This document shows positions 19,142-28,699 of a stretch of DNA of 64,000 nucleotides, piece by piece. The stretch lies in NCBI RefSeq assembly GCF_900099895.1, contig NZ_FNDY01000008.1, positions 1 to 64,000 of the forward strand, in the 5' to 3' direction. Source of the stretch: Paenibacillus naphthalenovorans. Its GTDB lineage: Bacteria; Bacillota; Bacilli; Paenibacillales; NBRC-103111. A program made the translations under genes and the position numbers. Below the pieces are notes generated by a model. The model was not told the DNA's origin and searched no databases. It saw only the letters and a program-made list of their open reading frames with translations. Each line of letters opens with the position of its first letter. Position 1 is the first letter of the stretch.

Positions 19142-19471
19142 ATGGAACAATCTTCTTTATGCCCCAGATTTGAGAAAGGTATGCAGATTATAAGCAAGCG
19201 CTGGATCGGTTTAATTATTCATCAACTGCTGTCAGGTCCCCAGCGTTTTTGTACGATTGAAGACGCGCTTCCCAACATCAGCGGAAGGCTTTTGTCGGAG
19301 AGATTGAAGGATCTGGAACATGAGGGGATCGTAAGACGGGAGGTCTTCCCGGAAACTCCCGTTCGAATAGAATATTCATTAACAAAAAAAGGTCTTGCCC
19401 TGGAACCGGTCATCAGAGAAATCGAAAAGTGGTCTGCCGATTGGGTCGAGCTGGAACCGGAGGCCCAATGA
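19142..19471 (+). CDS. HxlR-family winged-helix regulator
   Basis: The protein has 109 residues with the ATG at 19142 behind AGGTGGTGATT. HxlR signatures include CPRFEKGMQIISKRWIGLII, the recognition helix ISGRLLSERLKDLEHEGIV and the wing RIEYSLTKKG. Such regulators respond to aldehydes, quinones or redox stress and control nearby genes. Cys11 lies close to the N-terminal position used for redox sensing in some HxlR proteins. The flanking genes do not point to a target. A strong terminator follows. About 230 bp of AT-rich DNA upstream holds the promoter. Confidence 0.88.
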   Translation: MEQSSLCPRFEKGMQIISKRWIGLIIHQLLSGPQRFCTIEDALPNISGRLLSERLKDLEHEGIVRREVFPETPVRIEYSLTKKGLALEPVIREIEKWSADWVELEPEAQ

Positions 19472-19483
19472 CCTGTCCCTCAT

Positions 19484-19522
19484 AGCCAAAAAACCTTACT
19501 CTGCAAGAATAAGGTTTTTTTG
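19484..19522. terminator. Bidirectional terminator
   Basis: AAAAAACCTTA and TAAGGTTTTTT enclose a short loop between the convergent HxlR and deacetylase genes; it can serve both. Confidence 0.9.
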
Positions 19523-19528
19523 GGCTGG

Positions 19529-20275
19529 TTAATTTTTTACGGTCGTCGATTTACGGTAATGAAGCAATTCGGATACCGTAACGAATCGATAGCCTCTCTC
19601 TTTTAATTGAGGAAGGATTTGTTTTAACGCTTCAATCGTTTGGCTTTTTCCTTCAACGTAATCGTGAAACAGAATGATGTCGCCGTTTCTGGCGTTTTTG
19701 AGTACTTTGTTGACGATTTTGGCGACACCGGGCCTGTTCCAATCCTCCGTATCTTGATGCCATGACCACATCACGACCAGATACCCCGATTTTTTGGAAG
19801 CATCGACCAAATTATCCCCGTAATAACCGCCGGGAGGGCGAAAAAGACTGGGTTTGTGACCCGTAGCATCAAGAATGATTCGTTCCGCTTTTAAAATTTC
19901 ATCCCGGATCTTCTCCCCGGCAATTTTCTGTTTGAAATAAGGGTGACTATAGGTATGGTTCGCAATTTCATGGCCCTCCCTAAGTTCCCTTTTTACTAAC
20001 TCAGGATGCTTTTCAACACGTTTGCCAATGACAAAAAAGGTGGCTTTGGCTTCATATTGGCGCAACAGGTCCAATATCGCCGGAGTATCCGCAGGGTCAG
20101 GACCGTCATCAAACGTTAAAGCGATTATTTTTTCGTCGGTCGGCACTTCCCAAACGATTTCTCCTCGTGCTTCATAGTAATGGCGCCCTTTGGTTGGCGG
20201 CTGCGCCTCGGCATGATTCCATAGCGTGGCCATGACACAAGCGGCGACAATGATGGATATTCTCCATTTTTGCAT
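19529..20275 (-). CDS. Polysaccharide deacetylase (NodB/CE4 family), exported
   Basis: The protein has 248 residues with the ATG at 20275 (MQKWRISII) behind GGAGGGG. The signal peptide ends near NHAEA. CE4 motifs are complete: TFDDGP (catalytic base and metal Asp), NHTYSHP (metal His pair), RPPGGYYG and a C-terminal LFHDY. These enzymes N-deacetylate peptidoglycan or chitin-like polymers outside the cell. The architecture (short N-terminus, one NodB domain) resembles PdaA/PdaB-type enzymes, some of which act in sporulation. It is monocistronic. Confidence 0.92.
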   Translation of the reverse strand: MQKWRISIIVAACVMATLWNHAEAQPPTKGRHYYEARGEIVWEVPTDEKIIALTFDDGPDPADTPAILDLLRQYEAKATFFVIGKRVEKHPELVKRELREGHEIANHTYSHPYFKQKIAGEKIRDEILKAERIILDATGHKPSLFRPPGGYYGDNLVDASKKSGYLVVMWSWHQDTEDWNRPGVAKIVNKVLKNARNGDIILFHDYVEGKSQTIEALKQILPQLKERGYRFVTVSELLHYRKSTTVKN

Positions 20276-20348
20276 GGTAACCCCTCCAAACGTTAACAGG
20301 ATTATCATGTCTTGTTTGTCCCCGTTCTAATTTTCCTTTAATTTCCTA

Positions 20349-20385
20349 AAAAAGAAGGAGCCGTTTTAGACCGGCCCCCCAGTAC
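20349..20385 (-). terminator. Terminator of the mutarotase gene
   Basis: On the minus strand GGGGCCG and CGGCTCC form a stem (one G-U) followed by TTCTTTTTT, just after the epimerase stop. Confidence 0.7.
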
Positions 20386-20391
20386 GAATCT

Positions 20392-21408
20392 CTATGCGTT
20401 GCTTTGCGCCTTGATGTAAATCCGGCTTGTTTCTTCCCAAAGGTCTCCCGGCTCCAGGCTGTTCAAACCGATCAGCTCGGGATCTAAAGGAAAATTCAGG
20501 TTGGGCGCATTGACCAGATTGACTTGAGGCTCAGGGCAGAAAAAGCCTTCCGTTGCATTGTTGTTCCAAATCATCCATTGCTTGTAAGCCGTTCCTGCAT
20601 CATAGACCAATGTGATTCCTTCTTTTATGTCGGTCAGTTCCATCCGGTTGCGACCGTTTTGCGGCGCGGCGGTATAATGGTTGTCCATGGGTTCAAAATA
20701 CGGCGACAGTCCGCCTTCTTTCATCCGTTCTTCCTCCGGGGTCAGCGGCTGATATTGTCCTGTCGGGAGCATTCGCTCATTCAACTCCCAGCGCTTGCCA
20801 ATGGTCATCTTGAAGCGGCAATCCGCCGCGGTGCTATCGGGGGCGAACGGTGCATTAATGGCGGTGTGAAATGCAAGCAGGCAGGGCATCCGGTCCTCTC
20901 CGTCATTGCGTACGGTCACATGCTGAAACAATCCCAGCCCGCTAAGCGTGTAGCGAATTTTGATGGTGAAGGCGTGCGGGAAATAGCGGTAAACCGGATG
21001 GTCCTTGTTCACCTTAAGCGCCAGAGTCACATGGCTTTCCGCATCATCGGCCGAGAACCGTTCGACCTGCCAAGGAATGTTATGTACGAATCCGTGCAGA
21101 TGATTGCCTGTCCTCGGTTCGTTCACCGGAAATTGGTATGTCGCTCCGTTCCAGTGAAATGTACCGTCTTCATAGCGGTTCGGGGGAAACAGCACGGGAA
21201 TGCCGTGAACGATCGGCTTCGCTTTAAACGAGTCCATTTCGTCCATGGCAGGCTCGCGCAAAAAACGGTAATTCTTTTCCGTGTCCCGAAAGGCGATCAG
21301 ATTGCCTCCGATTTCTGGCAGAACCGCAGCCTCGTAGCAGCCTGACTTAAGCCATACGGCTTTTTCTCCTTGATATGTTCCTGCATAAGCTTTTGCGTCG
21401 TGTCCCAT
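20392..21408 (-). CDS. Aldose 1-epimerase family protein
   Basis: The protein has 338 residues. It matches the galactose-mutarotase-like fold: GIPVLFPPNRYEDG, the His-containing NHLHGFVHN motif, FHTAINAPF and the late CPEPQVNLVNAPN with a catalytic-type Glu. These enzymes interconvert alpha and beta anomers of aldoses. It is transcribed divergently from the LacI regulator, and an operator-like palindrome lies between them, so it likely belongs to the same sugar regulon and supplies the isomerase with the right anomer. Its ATG sits behind AGGAGGA. Confidence 0.88.
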   Translation of the reverse strand: MGHDAKAYAGTYQGEKAVWLKSGCYEAAVLPEIGGNLIAFRDTEKNYRFLREPAMDEMDSFKAKPIVHGIPVLFPPNRYEDGTFHWNGATYQFPVNEPRTGNHLHGFVHNIPWQVERFSADDAESHVTLALKVNKDHPVYRYFPHAFTIKIRYTLSGLGLFQHVTVRNDGEDRMPCLLAFHTAINAPFAPDSTAADCRFKMTIGKRWELNERMLPTGQYQPLTPEEERMKEGGLSPYFEPMDNHYTAAPQNGRNRMELTDIKEGITLVYDAGTAYKQWMIWNNNATEGFFCPEPQVNLVNAPNLNFPLDPELIGLNSLEPGDLWEETSRIYIKAQSNA

Positions 21409-21594
21409 GTTCTCCTCCTGTGAGTAAAAGTGAAAGAGATATTCTACAGCTTCATTATATAAGACATGGCCAAATTGGAATATAACCAGTCGGATTCAAG
21501 GGAAAAAAGACGTTTGGTAAAAGCTGTCATGGGCTGCATCTGATTTGGACGACATTTTCATATTGAAACCCATTCGACTTCATGATACATTAAA

Positions 21595-21610
21595 TGTGTA
21601 AACGTTAACC
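21595..21610. promoter_or_regulatory. LacI-type operator in the epimerase/lacI divergent region
   Basis: TGTGTAAACGTTAACC shares 15 of 16 bases with the palindrome upstream of the isomerase gene (22678-22695). It overlaps the 5' leader of the regulator gene, which suggests autoregulation. The core also resembles a CcpA cre site, so dual use is possible. Confidence 0.7.
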
Positions 21611-21644
21611 TATCATGAGTTGGAATGCGGAGGAGAGCTGTGGA

Positions 21645-22643
21645 TTGCGCAAGCTGACGATTAAAGACGTAGCAAAGCATGCAGGAGTTTCCACCGCGAC
21701 AATCTCCCGGGTGTTGAATGGCAGCGGTTATGTGAGCGAGGATGTACGGCGTCAGGTGCTGGCTTCGGTCAAGGAGCTGAACTATCGGCCCAATGCGATC
21801 GCCCGCAGCCTGAAGCAGGAGAAATCGCGAAGTATTGGGATGATACTGCCTGATATGAGCAATCCCTACTTTATGACGATTGCCCGCACGATTCAGCAAA
21901 GGTTGGTTGCTGAAGGCTACCGCCTGCTATTTATGGATTCGGATGAAAACCCTGACAAGGAGCGTGAGGCGCTGGATGCGCTTCTGAGCAACCGTGTGGA
22001 AGGCTTGCTTCTTGCCGGTACCGGGGGCAATAAGGAACAGCTCCGGCAGCTGATTGGCTCCGGCATCCCGGTTGTGCTTGTGGATCGCTGTGTGCCCGGT
22101 GTTTCCGCCGATTTGGTTATGGAGGATAACCGCGGTCCGGTACGGCAGGCCATGGAATACTTGGTAAGCGCGGGACACCGCCATATCGGTATGATCCATG
22201 GGCCCAAAACGATCAGCACGGCGCTCGAGCGGTATGAAGCCGCAGTACGGGCGCTGCAGGAAGCCGGTCTTCAGGTTGGCGAAGAGTATGTATATTCAGG
22301 GGATTTTTCCAGAAAGTCAGGCAAGCAGGCGATTCAGAAGCTGATGAAGCTGCCCGTTCCGCCTACGGCCGTATTTTCCGCCAATAATGAGATGACCTTT
22401 GGCTTGTATTTGGGGCTGCAGGAGATGGGCATCGGACTGGACGAGGTGGAGGTGGTGTCGTTCGGCGATCTGGATTTTTCATCTCTGTTTAAACACAGGC
22501 TTTCGGTCATCATGCAGCATCCGGAAAGCATTGGAGATTCGGCGGCAAGCATTCTGCTGGATAAGCTTCTGCATCAGAAGAGTGCTATGGAAAACCGGAT
22601 CATCATTCCGAAATTTGTGCAAAAGAATAAGCTGTCCTTGTGA
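21645..22643 (+). CDS. LacI/GalR-family transcriptional regulator
   Basis: The protein has 332 residues starting at the TTG at 21645, 9 nt behind GGAGGAG; the earlier ATG (21615) overlaps the operator and lacks a ribosome binding site. The helix-turn-helix and hinge are canonical: TIKDVAKHAGVSTATISRVL, then NYRPNAIARSLK. The periplasmic-binding-protein-like core (GMILPDMSNPYF, VLVDRC, FSANNEMTFG) binds a sugar effector. It probably represses the downstream isomerase-kinase genes and the divergent epimerase through the matching palindromes. The effector is unknown; D-arabinose or an intermediate is a reasonable guess from the enzymes. Confidence 0.92.
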   Translation: MRKLTIKDVAKHAGVSTATISRVLNGSGYVSEDVRRQVLASVKELNYRPNAIARSLKQEKSRSIGMILPDMSNPYFMTIARTIQQRLVAEGYRLLFMDSDENPDKEREALDALLSNRVEGLLLAGTGGNKEQLRQLIGSGIPVVLVDRCVPGVSADLVMEDNRGPVRQAMEYLVSAGHRHIGMIHGPKTISTALERYEAAVRALQEAGLQVGEEYVYSGDFSRKSGKQAIQKLMKLPVPPTAVFSANNEMTFGLYLGLQEMGIGLDEVEVVSFGDLDFSSLFKHRLSVIMQHPESIGDSAASILLDKLLHQKSAMENRIIIPKFVQKNKLSL

Positions 22644-22677
22644 TCAGGCATGAAGAAGGACGCTTTTCTTTATCTGA

Positions 22678-22722
22678 TGTGTAAACGTTAACACATGATT
22701 TTATCATGTGAAAGCGCATTAA
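22678..22722 (+). promoter_or_regulatory. Operator palindrome and cre-like site upstream of fucI
   Basis: TGTGTAAACGTTAACACA (22678-22695) is a near-perfect 18-bp palindrome and a duplicate of the site before lacI. A second element, TGAAAGCGCATTAA (about 22707), resembles a catabolite-responsive element. Together they suggest sugar induction plus CcpA repression. Confidence 0.7.
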
Positions 22723-22755
22723 TATTCTATTTATTATGAGGAGGCCCAAGTCATC

Positions 22756-24561
22756 ATGAGTACACCCATCGTAAACCGACTGAATGTCCCAATGCCCAAA
22801 ATCGGAATCCGTCCGACCGTAGACGGTCGTCGGGGCGGAATTCGCGAGTCGCTCGAAGACATCACCATGAACATGGCTCATGCCGTAGCCAAGCTGCTGT
22901 CCGAGAACATACGCCATTCGAACGGCCTGCCGGTGGAATGCGTGATTGCCGATTCCTGCATCGGAGGTGTGGCGGAAGCGGCGCAAACCGCAGAGAAGTT
23001 CGCCCGCGAAGGGGTCGGCGTATCCATTACGGTGACGCCTTCCTGGTGCTATCCTCTGGAGACGATGGATACCGATCCATTGATCCCGAAAGCGATATGG
23101 GGCTTTAACGGAACTGACCGCCCGGGAGCGGTGTACCTGGCTGCCGTGCTGGCGGCACACAACCAGAAAGGCTTACCGGCCTTTGGCATCTACGGTAAAG
23201 ATGTACAGGATTTTGGCGATGACTCGATTCCGGCCGACGTGCAGGAGAAGCTGATCCGCTTTGCCAAAGCCGGTTTGGCGGTGGCCACGATACGCGGGAA
23301 GGCGTATTTGTCTTTGGGTTCGGTATCCATGGGCATCGCCGGTTGTATCGCTGACGAAAGCTTTTTCCATGAATATTTGGGCATGCGCAACGAATATGTG
23401 GATATGACCGAGTTTGTACGCCGCATGGAACGCGGAATTTACGATAAGGAGGAATACGAAAAGGCGCTGCGTTGGGTGAAGGAGCACTGCAGGGAAGGCG
23501 AGGATGTGAACCCGGATCACCAGAAGCGGACACGCGAGCAGAAGGACCGCGATTGGGAGACCGTTGTGAAAATGACGCTGATTGCACGCGACCTGATGGT
23601 CGGCAATCCGAAGCTCGCGGAAATGGGTTACGGAGAAGAAGCGCTCGGACACCATGCTATTGCCGCAGGATTTCAAGGCCAGCGTCAGTGGACGGATCAT
23701 TACCCAAACGGGGATTTTATGGAAGCGATTCTGACTTCATCCTTTGACTGGAACGGGATTCGGGAGCCGTATATCATGTCTACCGAGAACGATGCATTGA
23801 ATGCGGTGACGATGCTGCTGGGGCATTTGCTTACGGATGCGGCTCAGATTTTTGCGGATGTCCGTACGTATTGGAGTCCTGAAGCGGTGAAGCGTGTGAC
23901 GGGCAAAGAGCTGGAGGGCATGGCCGCGGGAGGTATCATCCACTTGATTAACTCAGGTCCGGCGGCACTGGACGGCACGGGACAGCAAACAAAGGACGGA
24001 GCGCCTGCGATGAAGCCGTTCTGGGAAATTACCGGGGAAGAAGTAGAGAAGTGTCTTCAGGCGACAAAGTGGTGTCCGGCCGTCGATTTCTTCCGTGGCG
24101 GCGGCTTTTCGACGGATTTCCAAACGAAGGGTGGAATGCCGGTAACGATGGCCCGGATCAATCTCGTCAAAGGGCTGGGACCTGTTCTTCAGCTGGCGGA
24201 AGGCTACACCGTTGACATTCCGCAGGATGTTCACGATATCCTGGATCAGCGTACGAATCAGACTTGGCCGACCACCTGGTTTGTGCCTAATCTGACGGGC
24301 GAAGGCGTTTTTAAGGATGTATATTCGGTCATGAATAACTGGGGCTCCAACCACTGTGCGCTGAGCTACGGTCATATCGGGGCGGACCTGATAACACTCG
24401 CGTCGATGCTGCGCATTCCGGTCAGCATGCACAATGTGCCTGCGGAGAAATGCTTCCGCCCAAGCGCGTGGAGCGCCTTCGGCACGGCGGATGCGGAAGG
24501 AGCCGATTTTCGGGCGTGCGCGGCTTATGGGCCGCTGTATGCGGGAGGTCGGGGACGTTGA
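22756..24561 (+). CDS. fucI: L-fucose/D-arabinose isomerase
   Basis: The protein has 601 residues, matching the FucI length (about 590). Recognised segments include [15 protein letters not shown] at the N-terminus, [13 protein letters not shown] motifs, [34 protein letters not shown] and the terminal [11 protein letters not shown] with FRAC and YGPLY. FucI is a Mn-dependent ketol isomerase that converts L-fucose to L-fuculose and also D-arabinose to D-ribulose. It overlaps the ribulokinase by 4 bp, so translation is coupled. The absence of fuculose kinase and aldolase, and the presence of a ribulokinase, point to D-arabinose use (inference). Confidence 0.95.
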   Translation: MSTPIVNRLNVPMPKIGIRPTVDGRRGGIRESLEDITMNMAHAVAKLLSENIRHSNGLPVECVIADSCIGGVAEAAQTAEKFAREGVGVSITVTPSWCYPLETMDTDPLIPKAIWGFNGTDRPGAVYLAAVLAAHNQKGLPAFGIYGKDVQDFGDDSIPADVQEKLIRFAKAGLAVATIRGKAYLSLGSVSMGIAGCIADESFFHEYLGMRNEYVDMTEFVRRMERGIYDKEEYEKALRWVKEHCREGEDVNPDHQKRTREQKDRDWETVVKMTLIARDLMVGNPKLAEMGYGEEALGHHAIAAGFQGQRQWTDHYPNGDFMEAILTSSFDWNGIREPYIMSTENDALNAVTMLLGHLLTDAAQIFADVRTYWSPEAVKRVTGKELEGMAAGGIIHLINSGPAALDGTGQQTKDGAPAMKPFWEITGEEVEKCLQATKWCPAVDFFRGGGFSTDFQTKGGMPVTMARINLVKGLGPVLQLAEGYTVDIPQDVHDILDQRTNQTWPTTWFVPNLTGEGVFKDVYSVMNNWGSNHCALSYGHIGADLITLASMLRIPVSMHNVPAEKCFRPSAWSAFGTADAEGADFRACAAYGPLYAGGRGR

Positions 24562-26231
24562 GCGGGAAGTACGTTTTAGGCGTCGACTATGGAACGGAAT
24601 CCGGCCGCGTGCTGCTGGTTAACACAGCTACCGGCGAGGAACTGGGCACTCATGTGACCGTGTATCCCCATGGTGTCATGGACCGCAGGCTGCCCGGGGG
24701 ACAGCCCTTGGAGCCGGATTGGGCGCTGCAGCATCCGGATGATTATCTGGAGGTGCTTTCGCTTTCCATTCCGGAAGTGCTGCGAGCCTCCGGGGTTGAT
24801 CCGCAGGATGTGATCGGTATCGGTATTGATTTTACCTCTTGCACCATGCTTCCCGTCGACAGCTGCGGCATTCCGCTGTGCCGCAAGGAGGAGTACCGGT
24901 CTGAGCCGCACAGCTGGGTGAAGCTGTGGAAGCATCATGCCGCGCAGCCGGAGGCGGATCGGATCAATGAGCTGGCGAAACAAACCGATCAGCCGTTTCT
25001 TGCCCGGTACGGCGGAACGATTTCTTCGGAATGGATGTTGCCCAAGGTGATGCAGATATTGAATGAAGCTCCCGAACTGTATGATGCGGCGGATTTGTTC
25101 GTGGAAGCGGCGGATTGGCTTGTGTGGCAGTTAACCGGGAAACTGACCCGCAGCAGCTGCAATGCAGGCTATAAGGGAATATGGCATAAGCAGGACGGTT
25201 ACCCTGCACGGGAATTTCTGAAGGCGCTGGATCCCCGGCTTGAGCATCTGTATGAGACCAAGCTGCGGGGAGAGGTCAAGCCGATCGGTTCCCGGGCGGG
25301 AATCCTGAGCGCAGAGGCTGCAAGCCGTTTCGGGCTGAGTCCGGGAACGGCAGTAGCCGTAGCGGTCATCGACGCTCATGCGGCTGTACCGAGCGTCGGC
25401 GTGGTCAGCGGCGGCAGCATGGTGCTGGCCATGGGCACCTCGCTGTGCCACATGCTGCTTAGCGAGAAGGAAGTGTACGCGGAGGGCATATGTGGCGTCG
25501 TCGAGGACGGGATTGTGCCTGGGTTTTTCGGCTACGAAGCCGGACAGCCGGCGGTCGGAGACTTGTTCGCATGGTATGTGAATCAGGCGGTTCCAGCGCA
25601 TGTGAAGCTTGAAGCGGAGGCCGAGGGGCTGCACGTTTATGCCCTGCTCGAGCGTAAAGCCTCCCGGCTGGCGCCCGGCGAAAGCGGTGTGTTGGCCCTG
25701 GATTGGTGGAACGGCAGCCGTTCGCCGATCATGAATGCGGATCTTTCCGGCTGCTTGATCGGATGCACCCTATCGACGAGGCCGGAAGATATTTATCGTG
25801 CCCTGTTGGAAGCGGCGGCATTCGGAACCCGGCGCATTATCGATACGTTCGAGGAAGGCGGAGTCGAGGTGCGCGACCTCTATGCTTGCGGCGGTCTGCC
25901 GGAGCGCAACCGGCTGTTGATGCAAATATTCGCCGATGTCACCGGGCGTACCATCAAAGTTGCGGCCTCTTCGCAAACGACTGCGCTTGGCGCGGCCATC
26001 TATGGAGCCGCTGCCGCCGGGGCGGCGGCCGGCGGGTACGACAGCGTACGGGAAGCCGCCGCAGCCATGGGAAGGGTCAGAGAGGAGGCCTATGAACCGA
26101 ATTTGGAGCACACGGAAACGTATGAGCTGTTGTATCGCGAATACGTCCGGCTGCAGGACTACTTCGGCCGCGGCGGAAATCGTGTGATGAAGACGTTGAA
26201 GACGCTGAAGGAAGCGGGACGGTCCCGGTAA
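24558..26231 (+). CDS. araB: Ribulokinase (FGGY family)
   Basis: The protein has 557 residues from the TTG at 24558, which overlaps the isomerase stop (TTGA) and follows GGAGGT by 8 nt. FGGY/AraB features: [17 protein letters not shown] at the N-terminus, the [15 protein letters not shown] motif, [19 protein letters not shown] typical of ribulokinases, and [20 protein letters not shown] in the second lobe. Ribulokinase phosphorylates C5 of ribulose, and family members accept D-ribulose, giving D-ribulose 5-phosphate for the pentose phosphate pathway. The C-terminal tail is Arg/Lys-rich. A terminator-like inverted repeat follows. Confidence 0.93.
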   Translation: MSGKYVLGVDYGTESGRVLLVNTATGEELGTHVTVYPHGVMDRRLPGGQPLEPDWALQHPDDYLEVLSLSIPEVLRASGVDPQDVIGIGIDFTSCTMLPVDSCGIPLCRKEEYRSEPHSWVKLWKHHAAQPEADRINELAKQTDQPFLARYGGTISSEWMLPKVMQILNEAPELYDAADLFVEAADWLVWQLTGKLTRSSCNAGYKGIWHKQDGYPAREFLKALDPRLEHLYETKLRGEVKPIGSRAGILSAEAASRFGLSPGTAVAVAVIDAHAAVPSVGVVSGGSMVLAMGTSLCHMLLSEKEVYAEGICGVVEDGIVPGFFGYEAGQPAVGDLFAWYVNQAVPAHVKLEAEAEGLHVYALLERKASRLAPGESGVLALDWWNGSRSPIMNADLSGCLIGCTLSTRPEDIYRALLEAAAFGTRRIIDTFEEGGVEVRDLYACGGLPERNRLLMQIFADVTGRTIKVAASSQTTALGAAIYGAAAAGAAAGGYDSVREAAAAMGRVREEAYEPNLEHTETYELLYREYVRLQDYFGRGGNRVMKTLKTLKEAGRSR

Positions 26232-26261
26232 ATCGGTTCTGCGCCTTCCCGGGTGCGTAAA

Positions 26262-26314
26262 TGAAATAACGTTTGAATTCTCGGCAGCAGGCGGGATTCA
26301 AACGTTATTTCTTT
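26262..26314 (+). terminator. Terminator of the fucI-araB unit
   Basis: A long inverted repeat (GAAATAACGTTTGAAT and its complement, 16 bp) with a 17-nt loop is followed by TTTG. Confidence 0.75.
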
Positions 26315-26352
26315 GTCCGGGCTGATCGAGGTGAGCTGAAGAGGGCGTCGGC

Positions 26353-26380
26353 TTGACATACCCCATAGGGGTATTATATT
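26353..26380 (+). promoter_or_regulatory. CsoR-controlled promoter
   Basis: TTGACA (26353-26358) and TATATT (26375-26380) form a sigma-A-type promoter with a 16-bp spacer. The palindrome ATACCCCATAGGGGTAT (26358-26374) fills the spacer and matches known CsoR operators, so Cu(I)-free CsoR would block RNA polymerase. Confidence 0.9.
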
Positions 26381-26403
26381 CTATTGGTGTGAGGAGGTAC
26401 GCC

Positions 26404-26736
26404 ATGGATCATTTAAATGGAGCCACTGAAGACATCTCGTGCTGTTCCAATACAGAGGAGCGCAGGAGTCATCACTCGGACAAGACGAAAAGCAATTTGA
26501 TCAGCCGCTTAAATCGGATCGAAGGGCAAATCCGGGGTGTCAAAGGTATGATTGAGAGAGACACGTATTGCGACGATGTACTGAATCAGATTGCAGCGAT
26601 TCAATCGGCCTTGAACGGTGTCGGCAAGCTACTCCTTGAGAATCACATGAAAAGCTGCGTTATCGAGCGTATCCAATCCGGCGATCATGAAGTCATTGAC
26701 GAAATTTTGGTCACCATGAATAAACTGATGAAATAA
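26404..26736 (+). CDS. csoR: Copper-sensing repressor CsoR
   Basis: The protein has 110 residues with the ATG at 26404 behind GAGGAGG. The DUF156/CsoR core is clear: LISRLNRIEGQIRGVKGMIE, the first Cu(I) ligand in TYCDDVL and the His-x3-Cys pair in ENHMKSCVIE. Family knowledge: the tetramer releases DNA when Cu(I) binds the Cys-His-Cys site. The N-terminal extension has a Cys-Cys pair and His-rich stretch (SCCSNTEERRSHHS), which could add a metal site. It is autoregulated by the overlapping operator and co-transcribed with copZ (15 bp apart). Confidence 0.95.
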   Translation: MDHLNGATEDISCCSNTEERRSHHSDKTKSNLISRLNRIEGQIRGVKGMIERDTYCDDVLNQIAAIQSALNGVGKLLLENHMKSCVIERIQSGDHEVIDEILVTMNKLMK

Positions 26737-26751
26737 GAAGGAGTGGTAAGG

Positions 26752-26952
26752 ATGAAACAGGCAACGCTGCAGGTGGAAGGAATGTCCTGCAATCATTGTG
26801 TAAACTCTATTGAAAAAGCCATAAAAGAGCTGGGTGCCGAGGGGAAAGTAAATTTGAGCGGCAAGACGGTTACCGTGGATTACGATGAGAGCAAGTTAAC
26901 TATTGAGACCATTAAGGAAGCGATTGAAGAACAAGGCTACGAGGTAGTTTAA
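26752..26952 (+). CDS. copZ: Copper chaperone CopZ
   Basis: The protein has 66 residues, a single heavy-metal-associated domain with the metal-binding motif GMSCNHCVNSIE, beta strands TVTVDYD and the C-terminal EEQGYEVV. It starts at the ATG at 26752 behind AAGGAGTGG. CopZ carries Cu(I) to a CopA ATPase and can load CsoR. Unusually for this gene order, no copA follows; a terminator comes next. Confidence 0.93.
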   Translation: MKQATLQVEGMSCNHCVNSIEKAIKELGAEGKVNLSGKTVTVDYDESKLTIETIKEAIEEQGYEVV

Positions 26953-27054
26953 TCCGCGACCGTATCGATTTTAGATTAAGACGGCTCAATCAAGAAGGGG
27001 CAAGAACAGCAGACGGCAAAAAGAATACCATTTTTTCAACGACCATACATCCAC

Positions 27055-27088
27055 ATGGAGCCGATCGGGACGATCGGCTCCTTTTGGT
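27055..27088 (+). terminator. Terminator of csoR-copZ
   Basis: GGAGCCGATC and GATCGGCTCC form a strong stem with a short loop, followed by TTTTGGTTT. The rest of 26953-27245 shows no gene. Confidence 0.85.
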
Positions 27089-27245
27089 TTAACCGGGAGT
27101 TCCGATCCCACAAAACCATCCGGGAGGCGAAGTGCGTCCATTCGAAGAACCTGTGTGCTTCATGCGGTAAACAGATAACGCATCATAATTCATAATCGTA
27201 AAAAATACTATTTACACATAGGTGTTGTTGATATACAATATATTT

Positions 27246-27264
27246 AATTGTAATAATTACGTAT
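27246..27264 (+). promoter_or_regulatory. Zur-type box
   Basis: GTAATAATTAC (27250-27260) is a perfect 5-1-5 palindrome within ATTGTAATAATTACGTA, close to the Bacillus Zur consensus TCGTAATNATTACGA. It ends 15 bp before the start codon, overlapping the expected transcription start, and predicts zinc-repressed expression of the next two genes. Confidence 0.75.
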
Positions 27265-27279
27265 AAAAGGAGCCTGAGT

Positions 27280-28506
27280 ATGCTTGAAAGAAAAAACAAA
27301 ATTCCCGTTACGGTATTGAGCGGCTATCTGGGCGCAGGTAAGACTACGATATTGAATCACGTATTGAATAACCGCCAAGGGCTGAAGGTCGCGGTCATCG
27401 TGAACGACCTGAGCGAAGTGAATGTCGATGCGGAGCTGATTAAGGACGGGGGCGGTCTTTCACGTACGGAAGAGAAGCTCGTGGAAATGTCGAACGGCTG
27501 TATATGCTGTACGCTGCGTGAGGATTTGCTTAAGGAAGTGGAGCGCTTGGCGCGGGACGGTCGTTTCGATTACATTCTCATCGAATCGACGGGCGTCGGC
27601 GAACCGGTACCTGTGGCGCAAACCTTCACTTACATCGATGAGGAGCACGGCATTGACTTGTCGAAAATTTGCCGTCTCGATACGATGGTCACGGTGGTTG
27701 ATGCTTACCGGTTCTGGCACGATTTCTCTTCCGGCGAAACGCTGCTCGACCGCCGGCAGGCGGTAGGTGAAGACGATACGCGTGACGTGGTCGATTTATT
27801 GATCAGTCAAATCGAATTTTGCGATGTGCTGATCTTGAACAAATGCGGCATGGTGGAGCCCGAGGAGCTGAATGAGCTTGAACAGGTACTGCGCAAGCTG
27901 CAGCCGCGCGCCAAGCTGATCCGGACGGATTACGGCCAAGTGGACCCGCATGACATTTTGAACACCGGCTTGTTTGATTTTGATGCGGCCAGCACCTCAG
28001 CCGGATGGATTCATGAGCTGGAAAAGGAGGAGCATACACCGGAAACGGATGAGTACGGCATATCGTCGTTCGTCTATGAGCGCCGCAGGCCGTTTCATCC
28101 GCAGAGACTGACCGAGTGGATGGCCGATTGGCCCGGGGAAATCGTTCGCGCAAAGGGGACGATCTGGCTGGCAAGCCGTAATGAGCTCGCACAAAGCCTG
28201 AGTCAGGCAGGCCCGTCCATCCAATTCGGGCCGGCAGGATACTGGGTCGCTTCCCTGCCCGAAACGGAGCGTCAAGCGGTGCTTGCCGAGGAGCCTGAGC
28301 TTTTGGAGCATTGGGATGCCGAGTATGGTGACCGGATAAACCGGGTGGTCTTTATCGGTATCGGCATGGATCAAGAGCGCTTTGCTTCCGAGCTGGATGC
28401 CTGCCTGCTGACGCCGGAAGAGATGAAATCCGATTGGAAAAAGCTGAAGGATGAGCTGCCGAACGCTTCCTCCGAGCAGTTGGAAGCGGCATTTGCCCAG
28501 CAGTGA
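27280..28506 (+). CDS. COG0523 GTPase, zinc metallochaperone (YciC/ZagA-like)
   Basis: The protein has 408 residues. The Walker A motif is [15 protein letters not shown], followed by the hallmark metal-binding [10 protein letters not shown], an ESTGVGEP switch region and LNKCG in the guanine-specificity position. The C-terminal CobW_C domain begins near [14 protein letters not shown]. Family knowledge: Zur-regulated members deliver zinc to essential enzymes during zinc starvation. The adjacent Zur-type box and the L33 paralogue support this role rather than cobalamin or nickel metabolism. The start ATG follows AAAAGGAG. Confidence 0.92.
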   Translation: MLERKNKIPVTVLSGYLGAGKTTILNHVLNNRQGLKVAVIVNDLSEVNVDAELIKDGGGLSRTEEKLVEMSNGCICCTLREDLLKEVERLARDGRFDYILIESTGVGEPVPVAQTFTYIDEEHGIDLSKICRLDTMVTVVDAYRFWHDFSSGETLLDRRQAVGEDDTRDVVDLLISQIEFCDVLILNKCGMVEPEELNELEQVLRKLQPRAKLIRTDYGQVDPHDILNTGLFDFDAASTSAGWIHELEKEEHTPETDEYGISSFVYERRRPFHPQRLTEWMADWPGEIVRAKGTIWLASRNELAQSLSQAGPSIQFGPAGYWVASLPETERQAVLAEEPELLEHWDAEYGDRINRVVFIGIGMDQERFASELDACLLTPEEMKSDWKKLKDELPNASSEQLEAAFAQQ

Positions 28507-28539
28507 TATCTGAAAATCAAACAAAAAGGAGCTGTTCAT

Positions 28540-28689
28540 ATGCGAGTTATCGTAACCTTGGCGTGTACCGAATGCGGGGACCGCAATTATACGACCACCA
28601 AAAATAAGAAAACCCACCCTGGCCGGCTGGAGCTGAAAAAATATTGCCCGCGTCTGAACAAAGTGACGCTTCATCGGGAAACGAGATAA
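28540..28689 (+). CDS. rpmG: 50S ribosomal protein L33 paralogue
   Basis: The protein has 49 residues, full length for L33: [20 protein letters not shown] then [20 protein letters not shown]. The first CxxC (ACTEC) is present but the second pair is reduced to one Cys (YCPRLN), so tetrahedral zinc binding is probably lost. The gene lies 33 bp after the zinc-chaperone gene in the same orientation behind AAAAGGAG, consistent with a zinc-starvation replacement L33 controlled by Zur. This reading is inference from context. Confidence 0.93.
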   Translation: MRVIVTLACTECGDRNYTTTKNKKTHPGRLELKKYCPRLNKVTLHRETR

Positions 28690-28699
28690 CAAACACCAG

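Noticed and set aside
22756-26231. Long ORFs antisense to fucI and araB
   Set aside because: High-GC coding regions generate long shadow frames; none has a ribosome binding site or recognisable domain.
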